Positions 50,405-60,947 of a DNA stretch of 64,000 bases are shown piece after piece. The stretch lies in assembly GCF_910596095.1 (NCBI RefSeq), contig NC_056547.1, positions 30,135,647-30,199,646 on the forward strand, given 5' to 3'. The notes under the pieces were generated by a model, which saw nothing but the letters and a program-made list of their open reading frames with translations, had not been told where the DNA came from and made no database searches. Position numbers and translations under genes: made by a program. This stretch comes from Thunnus maccoyii (taxonomy: Eukaryota; Chordata; Actinopteri; Scombriformes; Scombridae). Within the stretch, counting starts at the first letter, position 1; every line of letters begins with the position of its first letter.

Positions 50405-53400
50405 TTTGTGTGTTTGTGTTTTTGTTTGTTTGTTTGTTTGTTTTTTTGTGTGTGTTTGTTTGTTTGTTTGTGTGTGTGTGTGTGTGTGTTTGTTTGTTTG
50501 TTTGTGTGTGTGTGTGTGTGTATGTGTTTGTGTGTGGTGTGTGTGTGTGTGTTGTAGGAGTGTGTGAAGCCTTTGCTGGGCCAACAGGATGAGGGGCCAG
50601 TGGTCCACACTGACACAGAGCAAAGTGGCAGAGCGAGGCAGGTAGCCAGCAGCGTCCTCTATCACTGTGTGTCTGTGTCTCTGGCCCTTCTCTCCCCATT
50701 CATGCCCTTCCTCACAGAGGAGCTATGGCAGAGACTCCAGCCATTCAGACCTGGAGCTGCAGCCCAGACCAGCCTGTGTCTCCAGCCATACCCCCGCTCC
50801 TCTCAGCTGGTACCATTACAACCACACCACATTTACATATGGAAATATTTGCTTTACATAGGGCTCAACCTAATCTGAAAACAACACAATCTTGATATTC
50901 TGGGGCTATTTACCTATATTTTAAAAGGTTTAACCTATTAAAGGGTCAGTTCACCCAAATTACAAAAGAAGAAAATATTTTCTCACTTCCCGCTTAAAAT
51001 TGTCAAAAATTACATTAATTCTAAAGAGGTACTGCACACTTAAACATGTTTTTTGAAGCTGTAAACTAAATTAGACTGTACTGTGAAACACTGAAAAGGC
51101 GGGGCCTTTGCTGATGTAGAGTTGACCACTTTGGAGTTCTCTATGTCATGAAATTTATATAAATGGTAGAATGTTGACGCCAACTTCCCCCGGCCCCCAC
51201 CCTTGAGTGTGAGTCATTTCCAAATATATGCTGGTCAAGACAGTTTTAGCTTCAGGAGCTAACAGCAACACAGACCTGCACAGACTTTTTTGTCTTCCTC
51301 TCATTATTATTATCATTAGTATTGTTATTAATTAATACACCTGTATATGTTATTATTTTTGGCTTGATTTTCCTCTTTCCATGTGTTTTAGCTGATCTGT
51401 TCTTTTTTTTACCGCTCCATCCTGACAGGCACACTGGCATTTCCCCGAAGAGGAAAGAGATTTCCTTCTGGTCCAGGAAGTGATCCGAGTGGCCCGTTCT
51501 CTAAGAGCCCAGTGTGGCATGACCAAAGAAAAACCTGCCAGTAAGTCCTTTACTGTGATACAACCAGTTTAAAACAAAAATACTGCCAGTTAGTTAATTA
51601 AATCCAGTTTTGATACAAAAGCCAAATGGATTAGCCTTATTGATAAATGAATAAATACATGGTTAATAAACATGTTCATTTTAATGTTGTGTGTTTCAGT
51701 GTGGGCGGTGTGTTCATCCAGTCAGGCTCAGATCCTCCTTCACTTTGGGTCCAGTGTTTGGACTTTAAGCCGAATCTCCAGCCTCCATATCTACTGTCCT
51801 CAGGGAGGAGAAGGTGTCCTCTCTGTCCCCTCCACTCCTCCCCCTGAAGGGAGCCTTGTTGGTGTGGTGGACCACACATGTCAGCTGCACCTTCACGTTC
51901 AGGTATGCATCATAAACGTCTTTCTGCTGCAGCCTAATTTCCAGGTAAACAGGGCTGCCAATATTACAGTGACATTATTTGATCCAGTTGAAAATTTATC
52001 TTTGCATGACGTATGACTCAACTAAAATTAAAGCAAAAATCATTACTGCCACAATATGAAATTGAGTCTGCAATGTGCTGAAGCTGAAAATAAAAACTCA
52101 GAGATGATCGGGCCCTCGCATCCTTGTGCACGTCGGGGCACGGCGCAGTCGTAGGGCTTCTGTCACGGGCATGTAGATGTCATATCACATGATTTACATG
52201 TGTTTCCTATGTATTTTCTTAGTATACAGAAATATATAAAGAACCGCAAAGCTTATAATGTGATACAGGTCCAGATCAGTGCTGAATACTAGAAAGATTG
52301 AACACTAAAAACATTCACAGATCTAAAAGTGTAGGTTCACATCAGAAAGTATTAATGCATGTATCAAATACATGATTTACACACTCTTATCTATGTGCAC
52401 AACATACAAAATATAGTCTACAAAGCTGACATGTTAACACTAGGGGTGCGACGGATCACAAAACTCATGGTTCAGATCGTATCATGGATTTGAGTCACGG
52501 ATCAGATCATTTTTAGGATCAGCAAAAAAAAAAAAAAGAGGAAAATAAAACTTTGTTTTCCATTTATTCTATAACACACTTACAGCAAGAAACAGCAAGG
52601 AACTTTTGCTCATGGTCTTATATGAAAACATTCAAGACAAACAACATTTAATATGTCTTATGTTTAAATAAAATATATAAAATATTCAATGCTCAATTAT
52701 TGCAATATGAGACATGATACCTTCCTCTTTTAAATACGGTAGTGAATGAAACAGCCTCTGTCCACATCATCAAAACATGATGATAACTTAGAAACATGAA
52801 CACACATCTTGTCTTGCAGCTTGTTGAACGAGCCACAAAACAAACATTCACCGCTGAGGTCAGTTAGCAGCTAGATGCCCAGCTGCAGCACATCAAATAG
52901 CGTGTAAACATACCTACAGATGTCACTTGGGACCTGTTAGATCCTCTGCACAAAGATGTAAATTACTTTGTTGTTAAAGTCCTCCTTGTCAGGTTTATTC
53001 CTCAGTTTCATAAGTTTCTTCATAAAACAATGTTAAAAATCTTTTGAAGTAAGAAATATCCATGATGACTGCTTAAGCTACCATGCTAAGTGCTAGCAGC
53101 TAGCGGGGGAAGGGAACTATGAGCAATCATATCATGCCAATCACTGTGGCATGAGCTTCTCAGATATTCTGTCAAACTGTCGATAAAAGTCTTAAAGTGT
53201 AGATATCCACATGGTGTCATGGTGTCCTTTTAATAGATGCAACTGGTGCTCACTCATGATGCCCTGGCAGATGGTCATAAATAGTAGTGTATCATAACAT
53301 AGTTGATCCATGATCCGTACGGATCACCCCCCACGGTTCGGCACACATGTGAACCACAGATTAACTGCAAAATTAAATGTCTCATTGGAGACAAAGTAAA

Positions 53401-54705
53401 CAAACTGCTGTAGCAACACGTCATTGACAGACAGCATGTTGCTAACAGGCATTTTGAAGAACAACGACCAAACCAGCATCTAATGGATCCAAAGTGACAC
53501 ATTCAGGTATGTTAACACGCTGTTTAATGTTCTGCAGCTGAGCAGCCAATTAGCTATCTAGCTGATAACGGAGGTTAGTGGTGCACATTTCCCCAGTGAA
53601 TGTTTTTTTGGTGGCTCGTTCAACAAGCTGCAGGACACGACATGTGTTCATGTTTGTAAGTTATCATCAACTTTTGATGATGTGGACAAAGGCTCTTTCA
53701 TTCACTACCATGTTTAACGGAAGAAGGTATCATGCCTCATAATGCACTTTAACAACTGAGTATTGAATATTTTATATATTTTAAGATTTTATTTAAACAC
53801 TGGACATCTTGAATGTTGTTTTCATTTAAGGCCATGGGCAAAAGTTCCTTGCTGTAAGTGTTTGACAGAATAAATGGAAAGCAACGTTATATAAAAATAA
53901 AGTTCATAAAATTATTAATTATCAATATGAAGAAATGATCAGTAGATGCAACTATCATGTAATCTCAACATTTCATTCTAGCTTTGGTGAGGCACTGCCT
54001 ACTCTGCCTACCCTGACCACATACAACACCTTCTTATTGACACTCGTGTCAGGAATTCCTACATTTTCAGTATGTTAAGGTATTTCGCTTCCATGAAGGT
54101 GATGAGGACGTTGATCCTGTATCCTACAGTATTTATGAAATGATTTCCTCTCCCAGGGTGAAATGAGAGTTGACAAACAGATTGCCCAGCTCACTCAGCG
54201 CAGAGTCAAGCTTGTTCCCAAGCTGGAGGAGATCCTCTGCAGAGTGCAATCACCACACTACCTGACCAAGGTTCCAGCTCACATCAGGCAGCAAATGGAC
54301 AGTAAGGTGAGCACTGGGCAATAAGGTGCAGGGGAACCTTCATCAACTGATGGGTGTAATCACACTTTCAATAGGTTTTTCTTGGTCTGAACTAGTGGAA
54401 TGGTGTGATTCACATTATCCCATTACAAGCGGACCAGACGAACAACATCACATGACTGACAGAGTTCAGTAACTAACCTCACAAAAGGTAGTAAGTAAGG
54501 TCTAAATAGATATTTGTTGTTGGGACTGTACCACATCAGTAGTTTTGCTTCATTTTTTAACTTCACTGGTAGCATATACTAAATGACAAAACCTCATCTT
54601 GAGGAGAAAATGTGGATATGATTGAAGAATGAATTATTGGTTCAATTAACCAGCAGGTTGTTTGTTTCAATTAGTAATATTTAACAAGCAACTACAATGT
54701 GTGTC

Positions 54706-54758
<53 letters not shown>

Positions 54759-55334
54759 TAAAGGAAAAACTGGTCTGAATGCTTGACCCCTACTGTGAGG
54801 GGATCTGGTGGCTCTTTTATGCTTTGGGGGGCATTTTGCTGACATGGTTTGGGTCCACTTGTCCCCTTAGAGGGAAGGATCACTGCAAATCAATACAAAG
54901 TTGTTCTGAGTGATCACCTTTATGCTATGATGAAACATTTTTATCCTCATGGGAGTGGTCTCTTCCATTTGAAGAATGGTGTTCATCCCTCCAGAAGAGT
55001 TCCAGACTTGCAGAATCAATGCCAAGGCTGAGGAACACCATTCTTCAAAATCAAAAAGATATTCCCTCATGTGATGATGGTGGTGGAGAGCGCAAATGAT
55101 TCACATCATTTTCATACTCATCAAACCATTCAGTGACCCCTTGTGCCCTATGAATTGAGGCATTGTTGTTCTGGAAGAGACCACTCCCATCAGGATAGAA
55201 ATGTTTCATCATAGGATAAAGGTGATCACTCAGAACAACTTTGTATTGATTTACAGTGACCCTTCCCTGTATGCCGTAGGGTCACTGAAAAGGGTTGCTT
55301 TTCCTTTAATTTGTCACCTGTCCGTATATATGTA

Positions 55335-55371
<37 letters not shown>

Positions 55372-56173
55372 ATATGTATAATATATACATATAAAATAAT
55401 ACACACACACTGTAGTTGCTTGTTAAATGACTTACCAAATGAATCAAACAACCTGCTGGTTAGGTGAACTAATAATTCATTCTTCAATCATATCCACATT
55501 TTCTCCTGACTTGAAGATATAAGGTTTTATCAGTGTAGTTTTTTTTTTTTGCAAATTTATAACTGTATGCTCAAGGACCTCACATGGCTGCAGTGATTCA
55601 CAATTGCTGAAAAACCTATTTTATAACACGTTTTATACTGCCATTGACTGCCGACTCCTCACTCCTCTTAACCAGCTGGTAGCATGTGATCAACAACTGC
55701 AACAAAAGGCATTTCCAGGAGTGGGCTAGGCTGAAAACAAGGCTTTTGCTGGCCACATTTTGGCCTTTGTTGTGGCTCAAAAACTGACATCCATAGAAAA
55801 GTTTGGTCTCATCTTGAACCGGAGCATCTGCAGATAAATTCCATACCTGATATGTTATGATCCACTAAAGTTAGGCACAATACAAAATGAATAAATCCCT
55901 GTTTTTGTTATCTGGCAGAGATCTGCACTCTTTTAGTTTCATATAAATATATAAATATATATAATATATATAAATATTTAATTTCTTAATTATTGATTTA
56001 ATAGTAGTCATTTCTTAGTTGTGTACTACATGGCTGTCTAATTGTGTGATAGATGTGAACATGTTTGTATTTATGTGTTGTGTTCTTGTGTTCAGATGTT
56101 AGCCTTGCAGCAGGAACTGAAGAACATTGAAGATCAGCTAAAGGTGCTGCAAGACACGCAAACAACAAAATAA
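30827..56173 (+). CDS. vars2: Valyl-tRNA synthetase, mitochondrial
   Basis: This enzyme charges mitochondrial tRNA-Val in the matrix. Twenty-nine coding exons join in frame to 1080 residues (human 1063): 30827-31006, 31183-31264, 31370-31470, 33585-33706, 33825-33891, 35614-35711, 36416-36497, 36790-36909, 38818-38926, 39020-39108, 41397-41487, 41651-41778, 41997-42100, 43360-43441, 43564-43640, 43829-43916, 44036-44129, 44989-45059, 45153-45278, 45426-45530, 46328-46396, 46494-46572, 48157-48287, 49771-49923, 50558-50809, 51429-51540, 51700-51902, 54157-54306, 56096-56173. The start [16 protein letters not shown] is an Arg-rich, acid-free mitochondrial targeting sequence. Class I signature HLGH is at 146-149 and KMSKS at 651-655. 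The editing (CP1) insertion includes TTRPET (328-333), and [13 protein letters not shown] begins near 511. The anticodon-binding helical domain covers about 740-940, and a coiled-coil-like C-terminus (about 1005-1080) ends [11 protein letters not shown]. All introns are GT-AG except intron 39109-41396, which starts GC. The start was chosen because it begins the targeting peptide; an in-frame ATG at 30773 lies before the exon's acceptor. vars1 (cytosolic) is excluded by the presequence and length. Confidence 0.95.
31337..31369 (+). other. Optional in-frame extension of vars2 exon 4 (tandem acceptors)
   Basis: Two good acceptors precede this exon: CTCTCTGCAG ending at 31336 and TTTCTTTTGCAG ending at 31369. 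The second gives the conserved junction [14 protein letters not shown]. The first would add exactly 33 bases (about 11 residues, hydrophobic, reading [11 protein letters not shown]) without a stop. Confidence 0.45.
31928..31969 (+). repeat. (ATC)n microsatellite
   Basis: About 14 units of ATC in vars2 intron 31471-33584. Confidence 0.9.
32895..32955 (+). repeat. Short minisatellite, ~11-base unit
   Basis: The units CCCCTCCACAG (twice) and then CCCCACCACAG (about three times) stand in tandem in the same vars2 intron. The minus-strand frame through it is a repeat artefact. Confidence 0.8.
34205..34450 (-). repeat. Interspersed repeat, inverted partner of 49405-49570
   Basis: It contains TCAGATTTCACACAGTTCCC and TCTGGAGACACAAAAA, and the inverse of these appears at 49430-49470 as CCAGAGGGAACTGTGTGAAA. 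Both copies sit in vars2 introns, on opposite strands. The family is not identified. Confidence 0.55.
36299..36368 (+). repeat. (GT)n microsatellite, about 35 units
   Basis: An uninterrupted TG run ends 47 bases before vars2 exon 36416-36497. Frames encoding Cys-Val or His-Thr repeats through it are not genes. Confidence 0.95.
37240..37465 (+). repeat. Interspersed repeat shared by two vars2 introns (copy A)
   Basis: It shares with 51025-51262 the landmarks ACTGCACACT(A/T)AAACATGTTTTTTGA, CAGAGTTCTCTACGTTATGAAA, then TATATAAATGGTAGAATG and GACAGTTTTAGCTTCA (or close variants). There is no coding capacity. Confidence 0.6.
39109..41396 (+). other. GC-AG intron of vars2
   Basis: Exon ...CGATACCAG (ends 39108) is followed by GCTAGT, and the next exon begins after GATCCAG at 41396. 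Using GC keeps the frame and gives RYQAVHGKQ, equal in length to human RYTHLHGRQ. The nearest GT (39113, after GCTA) would shift the frame. The intron carries a nested transposon (about 39937-41043). Confidence 0.7.
39937..41043. mobile_element. DNA transposon with nested insertion
   Basis: The left end AGGGCCTTATCTTACACCCA and the right end TTGTTAAAATAGGGCCCA are inverted relatives (GGGCC-TAT...). The motif CTGGCTTTTAAAAGGAATGGG near 40399 and CTGGCTTTTATAGGGAATGG near 40823 flank a different insert (about 40440-40815). The ORF at 40067-40681 runs through both layers and is not a gene. Confidence 0.45.
44250..44775 (+). repeat. Large imperfect trinucleotide (ACT/GCT) satellite with internal duplication
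   Basis: About 500 bases of ACT, GCT, GCTACT and TTCTGC-like triplets fill vars2 intron 44130-44988. Within it a unit of about 81 bases starting ACTTCTTCTGTTGCTAGTGC is repeated head-to-tail at about 44401 and 44482, with a third partial copy near 44562. The Ala/Val-rich minus frame is low complexity. Confidence 0.85.
47053..47790. mobile_element. Non-autonomous transposon with 20-bp TIRs and TTAA target sites
   Basis: The left end AGGTATGCTATGCAGGATTT (47053-47072) and the inverse of the right end (AGGTATACAATGCAGGATTT) match at 18 of 20 bases. TTAA lies immediately outside both ends (47049-47052 and 47791-47794). The 738-bp body is GC- and CT-rich and has no transposase. TTAA duplication is typical of the piggyBac superfamily, but the termini do not begin CCC, so the superfamily stays open. 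Confidence 0.75.
48988..49300 (+). repeat. Dispersed teleost repeat
   Basis: It starts AAGTCAAGTCAAATAAATTT and continues TTTGTATAGCCCAATATCAC, AAATTTGCCTCAGGGGTC and TTTACAATCTGTACAGCAA, a very common fish repeat. It is cut off by G/A-rich sequence. Confidence 0.6.
50230..50554 (+). repeat. (GT)n/(TTTG)n compound microsatellite abutting a splice acceptor
   Basis: About 325 bases of TG runs with interspersed TTTG tetranucleotides end directly in TGTGTGTGTTGTAG, the acceptor of vars2 exon 50558-50809. Several long frames on both strands are translations of this repeat. Confidence 0.95.
51025..51262 (+). repeat. Interspersed repeat shared by two vars2 introns (copy B)
   Basis: Partner of 37240-37465: GTACTGCACACTTAAACATG, GGAGTTCTCTATGTCATGAA, TATATAAATGGTAGAATG and AGACAGTTTTAGCTTCAG occur in the same order. 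Confidence 0.6.
52442..53915. mobile_element. Two inverted copies of a hAT-like element
   Basis: The first copy starts AGGGGTGCGACGGATCAC at 52444 and runs to about 53290. The second, in reverse, covers about 53290-53915. Matching inverted landmarks are CAGCTTGTTGAACGAGCCAC (about 52819) versus GTGGCTCGTTCAACAAGCTG (about 53612), and CACATCATCAAAACATGATG versus CATCAACTTTTGATGATGTG. The copies differ by many substitutions, and the second lacks the outer end. No transposase remains. Confidence 0.65.
54566..55545. mobile_element. Fold-back transposon remnant (Tc1-like), long inverted arms
   Basis: The outer arms match inversely: GAGAAAATGTGGATATGATT (about 54603) with AATCATATCCACATTTTCTC (about 55485), and CAGCAGGTTGTTTG with CAAACAACCTGCTG. 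The inner arms carry transposase-like sequence: GGTCACTG/CAGTGACC neighbours, AACTTTGTATTGATTT, and GGTGATCACTCAGAACAAC against its inverse. (GT)n and (TA)n runs at about 54700-54756 and 55339-55368 interrupt both arms. The element lies in the last vars2 intron. Confidence 0.65.
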
Positions 56174-56440
56174 ATAAAACCAGTGGTTCTTACAGTAACT
56201 GTGAAGACTGCTGGATGTCAGAACCACAGGTGATGATAATAACGAAACACTTGATGAACTCTTAGTAATGTTGTCTGAGCAGAGAAGTCATTGAATGGAG
56301 GAGACATTGCAGAATCATCATTGTGTATTGCAGTGCCTCACTGCAGTATTGTACTGTGTAATTAATAACTCAGAAGGAGTTGTGGCAGGCTGCAGGCATC
56401 CATGTAAAGGGAAATAAATGTATTTTGTCAGTGCACAGGT
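56169..56440 (+). terminator. 3' UTR and polyadenylation signals of vars2
   Basis: AATAAA occurs twice overlapping the stop codon (56169-56174 and 56173-56178) and again at 56413-56418, the last followed by TTTTGTCAGTG. The third is the most plausible end. The overlapping pair may be inactive or may produce transcripts with almost no 3' UTR. Confidence 0.5.
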
Positions 56441-59400
56441 GGCATAATGGAAGTTTTCAGCAGCCTGCTCATTGCTCCTGATCATCTAGTGGTCGTGTCC
56501 ATCATGGCCTTTTAAGGACATGTTACAAAATGACATTTCTGTTAAAAAATCCTTCATATTTATCATTGTATTTAAAACTAATGTGTCTTTTCTTAAACTT
56601 GACTACAAATGTTTCTTTGTTGGAGGACTAAGAATTTTAAAGGCTGGAGGAATCTGGGTTTTTGCTTTTGTTATTGCTTTAATTCTAGCCATTTATCTAG
56701 AAAACTTAATGTCTGTCTGGTGGCAGTTACTACATCTGTTTACAAATGGAATTTGTTGGTTATATTTAATAATTTAAATAAATACAATTAGCTGTATTCA
56801 CATGATTGAGCAATATCTGCTTCAGTTTCTTTATGGTTGATTTTAAAGGAGCAAACCACCAATTTTATAGTTATAGCTCAAATAAAAAGTTGATTTCTTA
56901 AGTCGAGTCAAGTCAATGTTATGTAGCACATTTCATAAGACAGGCGTAAACTCAATGTGCTTAAAAACAAGTAGAGATCATACCTGCTTAGTCATGTGAA
57001 ATACTATTCAGCCTTTGAAAACAGTTGTACAATTGTATAATATTTTACCTTCTATAGCTCTGGGGGAGCTTTGACTTTAAATAAAAAACAAAAAACCTGA
57101 ATTCAGTGTACAAAAGAGCTTAATATTACACAAAACCAGGAAATACACCAAAAAAACATAGTTAAACAAAATAAGAGAAAAGTTAAATATATATATTAAA
57201 GTTTAAGACAGTAATAATGACCTTTCTTCATGTGTTGTTCAGAGTGCAAGAAATATTGGATTTCTAAAAAAAAAAAAACAAATGCAGCAAACAAGGGTGG
57301 GGATTTATTTTATTTTTATTTCATTTTTTTATTTTCTATTTATAGTTTTTTTTGTTGTTGTTGTTTTTTACATACATTGTTACATTCTATCAAATGTAGC
57401 CAACATAATATAGAAACTGTAAATGCACTGAAAATAATTATTTTTGTGTTGGAAAAATAAAATGATGTAATTTAAAGTAAAAATGTAAGGCTCACTGATG
57501 AAAGTGATTTAAAAAAATGCAAATGTTTTTTTTTACTACAGAAAGTACAAAAGTCTGCAATGTTTCTATATTTTTCCATAAAAAATGTACAGGATTTCAA
57601 TGTCCTCATCATATTTTTATATATGGGGTGTTTTATAAGGCAATAGTACCGAGTGATAACTTGTTATCACATGATAAAGTATTTTCTTGTGTGAACAAAT
57701 TACTACAGTATCTTGTACGCACAAGATAATTTACTATGAATTCATGTGTGTGAAACATTTAACCCTTTATTAATAAATTGTAATCATTTATAACTGCAGA
57801 ACCAATGACTAATCAGTGAATGTGACTATCAAGCAATTATTTATTATTTACAGCCCCCAAAAATGGTGACTGTGTGCATCTGAAGTTGGCGGGCTGTATG
57901 TTAGAGACGCATAGGAGTTTATAGTAAATTACCTTATGTGCATAAGATAAAAAGTTGCACCTTACGGGACTTAAGGGGCTCCGTACAGTAGCCTTTGTTT
58001 CCAAAATCACACTGTCATCATAAGAGAAACCCAATAAAATGCAGGAGATCTGTAACGTGTGAGAAAACAACCCTGGTGATGTCATCAAGGTTATCTCAGC
58101 TACTATAGGCAGTTTTAATATGCCTGAAGACACACGGTGAACCAGCTGTTTACACATCAAATTCGCCACCTGCCCACCAGTCTGTACAGCTGTCAATGAC
58201 ACAAACAGGAAAGAAGAAGTGCGGTTTCACGCATTGTGTCGCACCGGCGAGGTTCTCAAACAGCCATAATAGCTGTCATTACGTACAACCACTACACGTG
58301 CGGCTCTTTATACCATCCATATCATTAATTCATCACACGGACCTGTAAACCATCGTCGGCACTCATAATCTCAGAAATGTAATCAATGATTAGTTTGCAG
58401 CGCTCATATCTAAGCCGATTTTACAAGGTGTGCCACAAGTAAGTAGCCTATAAAATAAAAAGAACAAGAGCAAAATAAAATGTTGACTCCTGTGTAAATT
58501 AAAAGAATGATCAAATAAACACAAAAGTATTTAATTAACGTTGACCTCATAAATGCGCCTTTGACTGGCATTTTACAAATACCTGTGTAAACACCAAAAC
58601 AAAGCAAACAAACAAAAAATCACCAAATCAGTGTAGCTGGTTATCAACCTAAATAAACAATGTTTTACTAAAAGATTCCGTCTCTCACCTTACATTTCAT
58701 CTCCACCTCATCACATAACCCTCAGACTCATCACTTAGGAAAAACGTGTACGCCTGGTCTAAAGTATGCGTTAGGTGCGCACATTCTCACCGCACATTGT
58801 GTTTGTAAATACCAGTTTATGTGCGGGAAATGGCGTATGCGTGGTTTTTGTGCGTTTATGCATCTGGCCCCAGGTGTTGTGCTCGCTGGCTCACTCTCAC
58901 ATCGGCTAAGGGACATCGGACATGCTTGTCGGACAGTGAATACTTTAATAGAACAGAGACATCCGTTATTGTTATTAGTAACACGTGCTTTTCTTACTAT
59001 GACAAGTCCAAATGTCTCCTGTAAAAAAGATTCTATTGGAAACACAAGTTTGCATTACAAATTTGCGGTATGGCGATTAAAAGGTGTTTACAGTAAGAGA
59101 TGGTGTAATGAAACATGCTAATGCTTTGCAAGATGGGAAGTGTCGGTCCATCGTTTTTTGGAGCTTCATCCATACAGGGACTAACAGTCAGGACATTTTT
59201 GTCTCTCTCACAGGTTCCTAGACTATAGATATGACATAAAACACAGACCCTCGTCTCTTTTAAAAAGGCCTAAAAACCTTTCCAATCAGGAGGGCTTTTT
59301 CATCTTAACTTTCATTCTTATTATTTCCTTTATGTTGTGTGTTCTATGTTATTAATACTATAGCACCTTGAGTTTCACTATGAATGAAAAGTGCGGTACA

Positions 59401-59500
59401 AATTAAATGTCATATTATTTATTATTGTTATTATTAAATCACCAGAGAGATGTACAGCAGTGTGAGGTTAAGTAGTTCCAAATGAATTACTGGCTATCCC
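56441..59500. other. Intergenic region downstream of vars2
   Basis: AT-rich sequence with no recognised gene. A short SINE-like start (GTCGAGTCAAGTCAATGTTA, about 56900) and a transposon-like block containing TTATGCATCTGGCCCCAGG (about 58855) are visible. The ORFs at 56520-56777 and 58731-59121 show no known domain and are probably repeat or chance frames. Confidence 0.45.
59330..59440 (+). repeat. LINE 3' tail (L2/CR1-like)
   Basis: The sequence CACCTTGAGTTTCAC, then AAAAGTGCGGTACAAATTAA ending in ATTATTATTGTTATTATTAA, is the microsatellite-terminated 3' end typical of fish L2-type LINEs. Confidence 0.55.
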
Positions 59501-60660
59501 TTATCAGATATCTGTTAGTATGATTATAGAAAGAGTCGGATTCGGCTTGGCTCGGCTTAAATCGGTTCTAAACGAATCGATAATCCGGAAGTGCACTCTG
59601 GTGTGATGGTCATCATACATCAGAGGACTGTAGCGGCATCCTGTGGAGCCAGCTGTGAGAAGGAGCCACGGCGGAGGACACGGCTACTGCTGCACAGTGG
59701 CACCGTGCATACACAAATCACTTAGCAGCTCGCTGCTCCAGCGGGGTAAAAAAAAAAGCAGAGCCGGGGTAAGAATGGGACGCAGAGGTGGAGGTGCAGG
59801 CAGCACCGGAGCCGCTGTGCATAAACACTGGGATGTGCTGGGAGTGTGACACTAAGGGAAACACAACTCTAGCTAACGTTAGCTAGCTAGCCAAGTGGCC
59901 GCTCCGTGCTTCAGCTTAATGTGAGCCTCGTTCCGTTTCAAGAGGAACCGACTCGCCCTGAACGGCATGTGAGAGGTGAGTGACTCCAGCTGCTCCATCA
60001 TGTCCTCGTCAGAGCGCTTCTGAATGAGAAAACATCCACTGCTGCTGCTCGGCGTTAGCAAGCATGCTAACGGCATGTCAGCACAACGGGTTAGCTTGCT
60101 GTTTGGATATTCTTTATATCCGTGACGCTTAGAAATAAAGACAGACATGGCCGAACACTGGCTGCATCCCTGCTGCATTTAACCTGCACCATGTCCTGTG
60201 TGCTAACTTAGCCAGCGAGCTTATTAGCTTGAAAGAAGTATGTGAAGCCCAACAGCTGGGGTTCATATCAGCAGACTGCACAGCTGCATCGCTGCTGACC
60301 TGCTATTGGCAACGTGGACATTTGAATCAGTGGAAAGAAGATAGTATTCAGTGTTAGCCAACCGAAAGTCCTAGTTGCCTTCCCCTGTGTAGTCATGTGA
60401 AGCATTAGCTGGATGGTACACTGGTGCCGCAGGCTCCTCTGTCCTACCAGTCAGCTCCACGTTGTCTGTCGGAGGGAGGAGGGGGTTAAAGAAGAATAGC
60501 TTTAGCTGGTACAGTTTGTGTGAAGAGCAACAGTTCCCTCCCTACTCACAGGCAGCCTCCTCTTGTCTGCAAAGCTTAACTTGCTGCAGTATCGAAAGGG
60601 AGGCATGACAGATCTGTAGGCTACCCCGAGGTCAGGTATGGTTAGTTTTACACTTTTCCT
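59500..60660 (+). promoter_or_regulatory. Possible promoter and 5' UTR exons of a further gene
   Basis: GC- and CpG-richer than its surroundings, with CTAACGTTAGCTAGCTAGC at 59872-59890, as at other promoters in this window. Good donor-like sites follow: GAGAG|GTGAGT at 59976 and GTCAG|GTATGG near 60636. No coding exon was recognised. An ORF on the minus strand (59879-60178) has protein-like stretches but no known family. The gene, if real, would extend right of the window. Confidence 0.35.
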
Positions 60661-60947
60661 TCCACACTGTTCCTTAGCTCTAGATTTAATCTCTTTAGAC
60701 GACCTAGTTTCTCATGTTCCTGACATGTCTCCGCTCACTTCAGGGATTCAAAGTGCTCTGTGTCTGACTCATTTCCTTTCCCCCATGTTTTTACTTTTCT
60801 ACTAGTTTAATTGATCTATTGTTGCTGTATGTGTGTGTTTTCAATGTGAAGACAACACTTTAGATCAGATGACTGCTATAAAATGTTCATGTTCCCCTTT
60901 TTGTTGAATTGACATGACATTCCTTTTTTTCTTGTCTGAGTCTGGAG

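Noticed and set aside
50148-50699. Long frames on both strands encoding His-Thr-Gln or Cys-Val repeats
   Set aside because: They are translations of the GT/TTTG microsatellite; the only coding sequence here is the vars2 exon starting at 50558.
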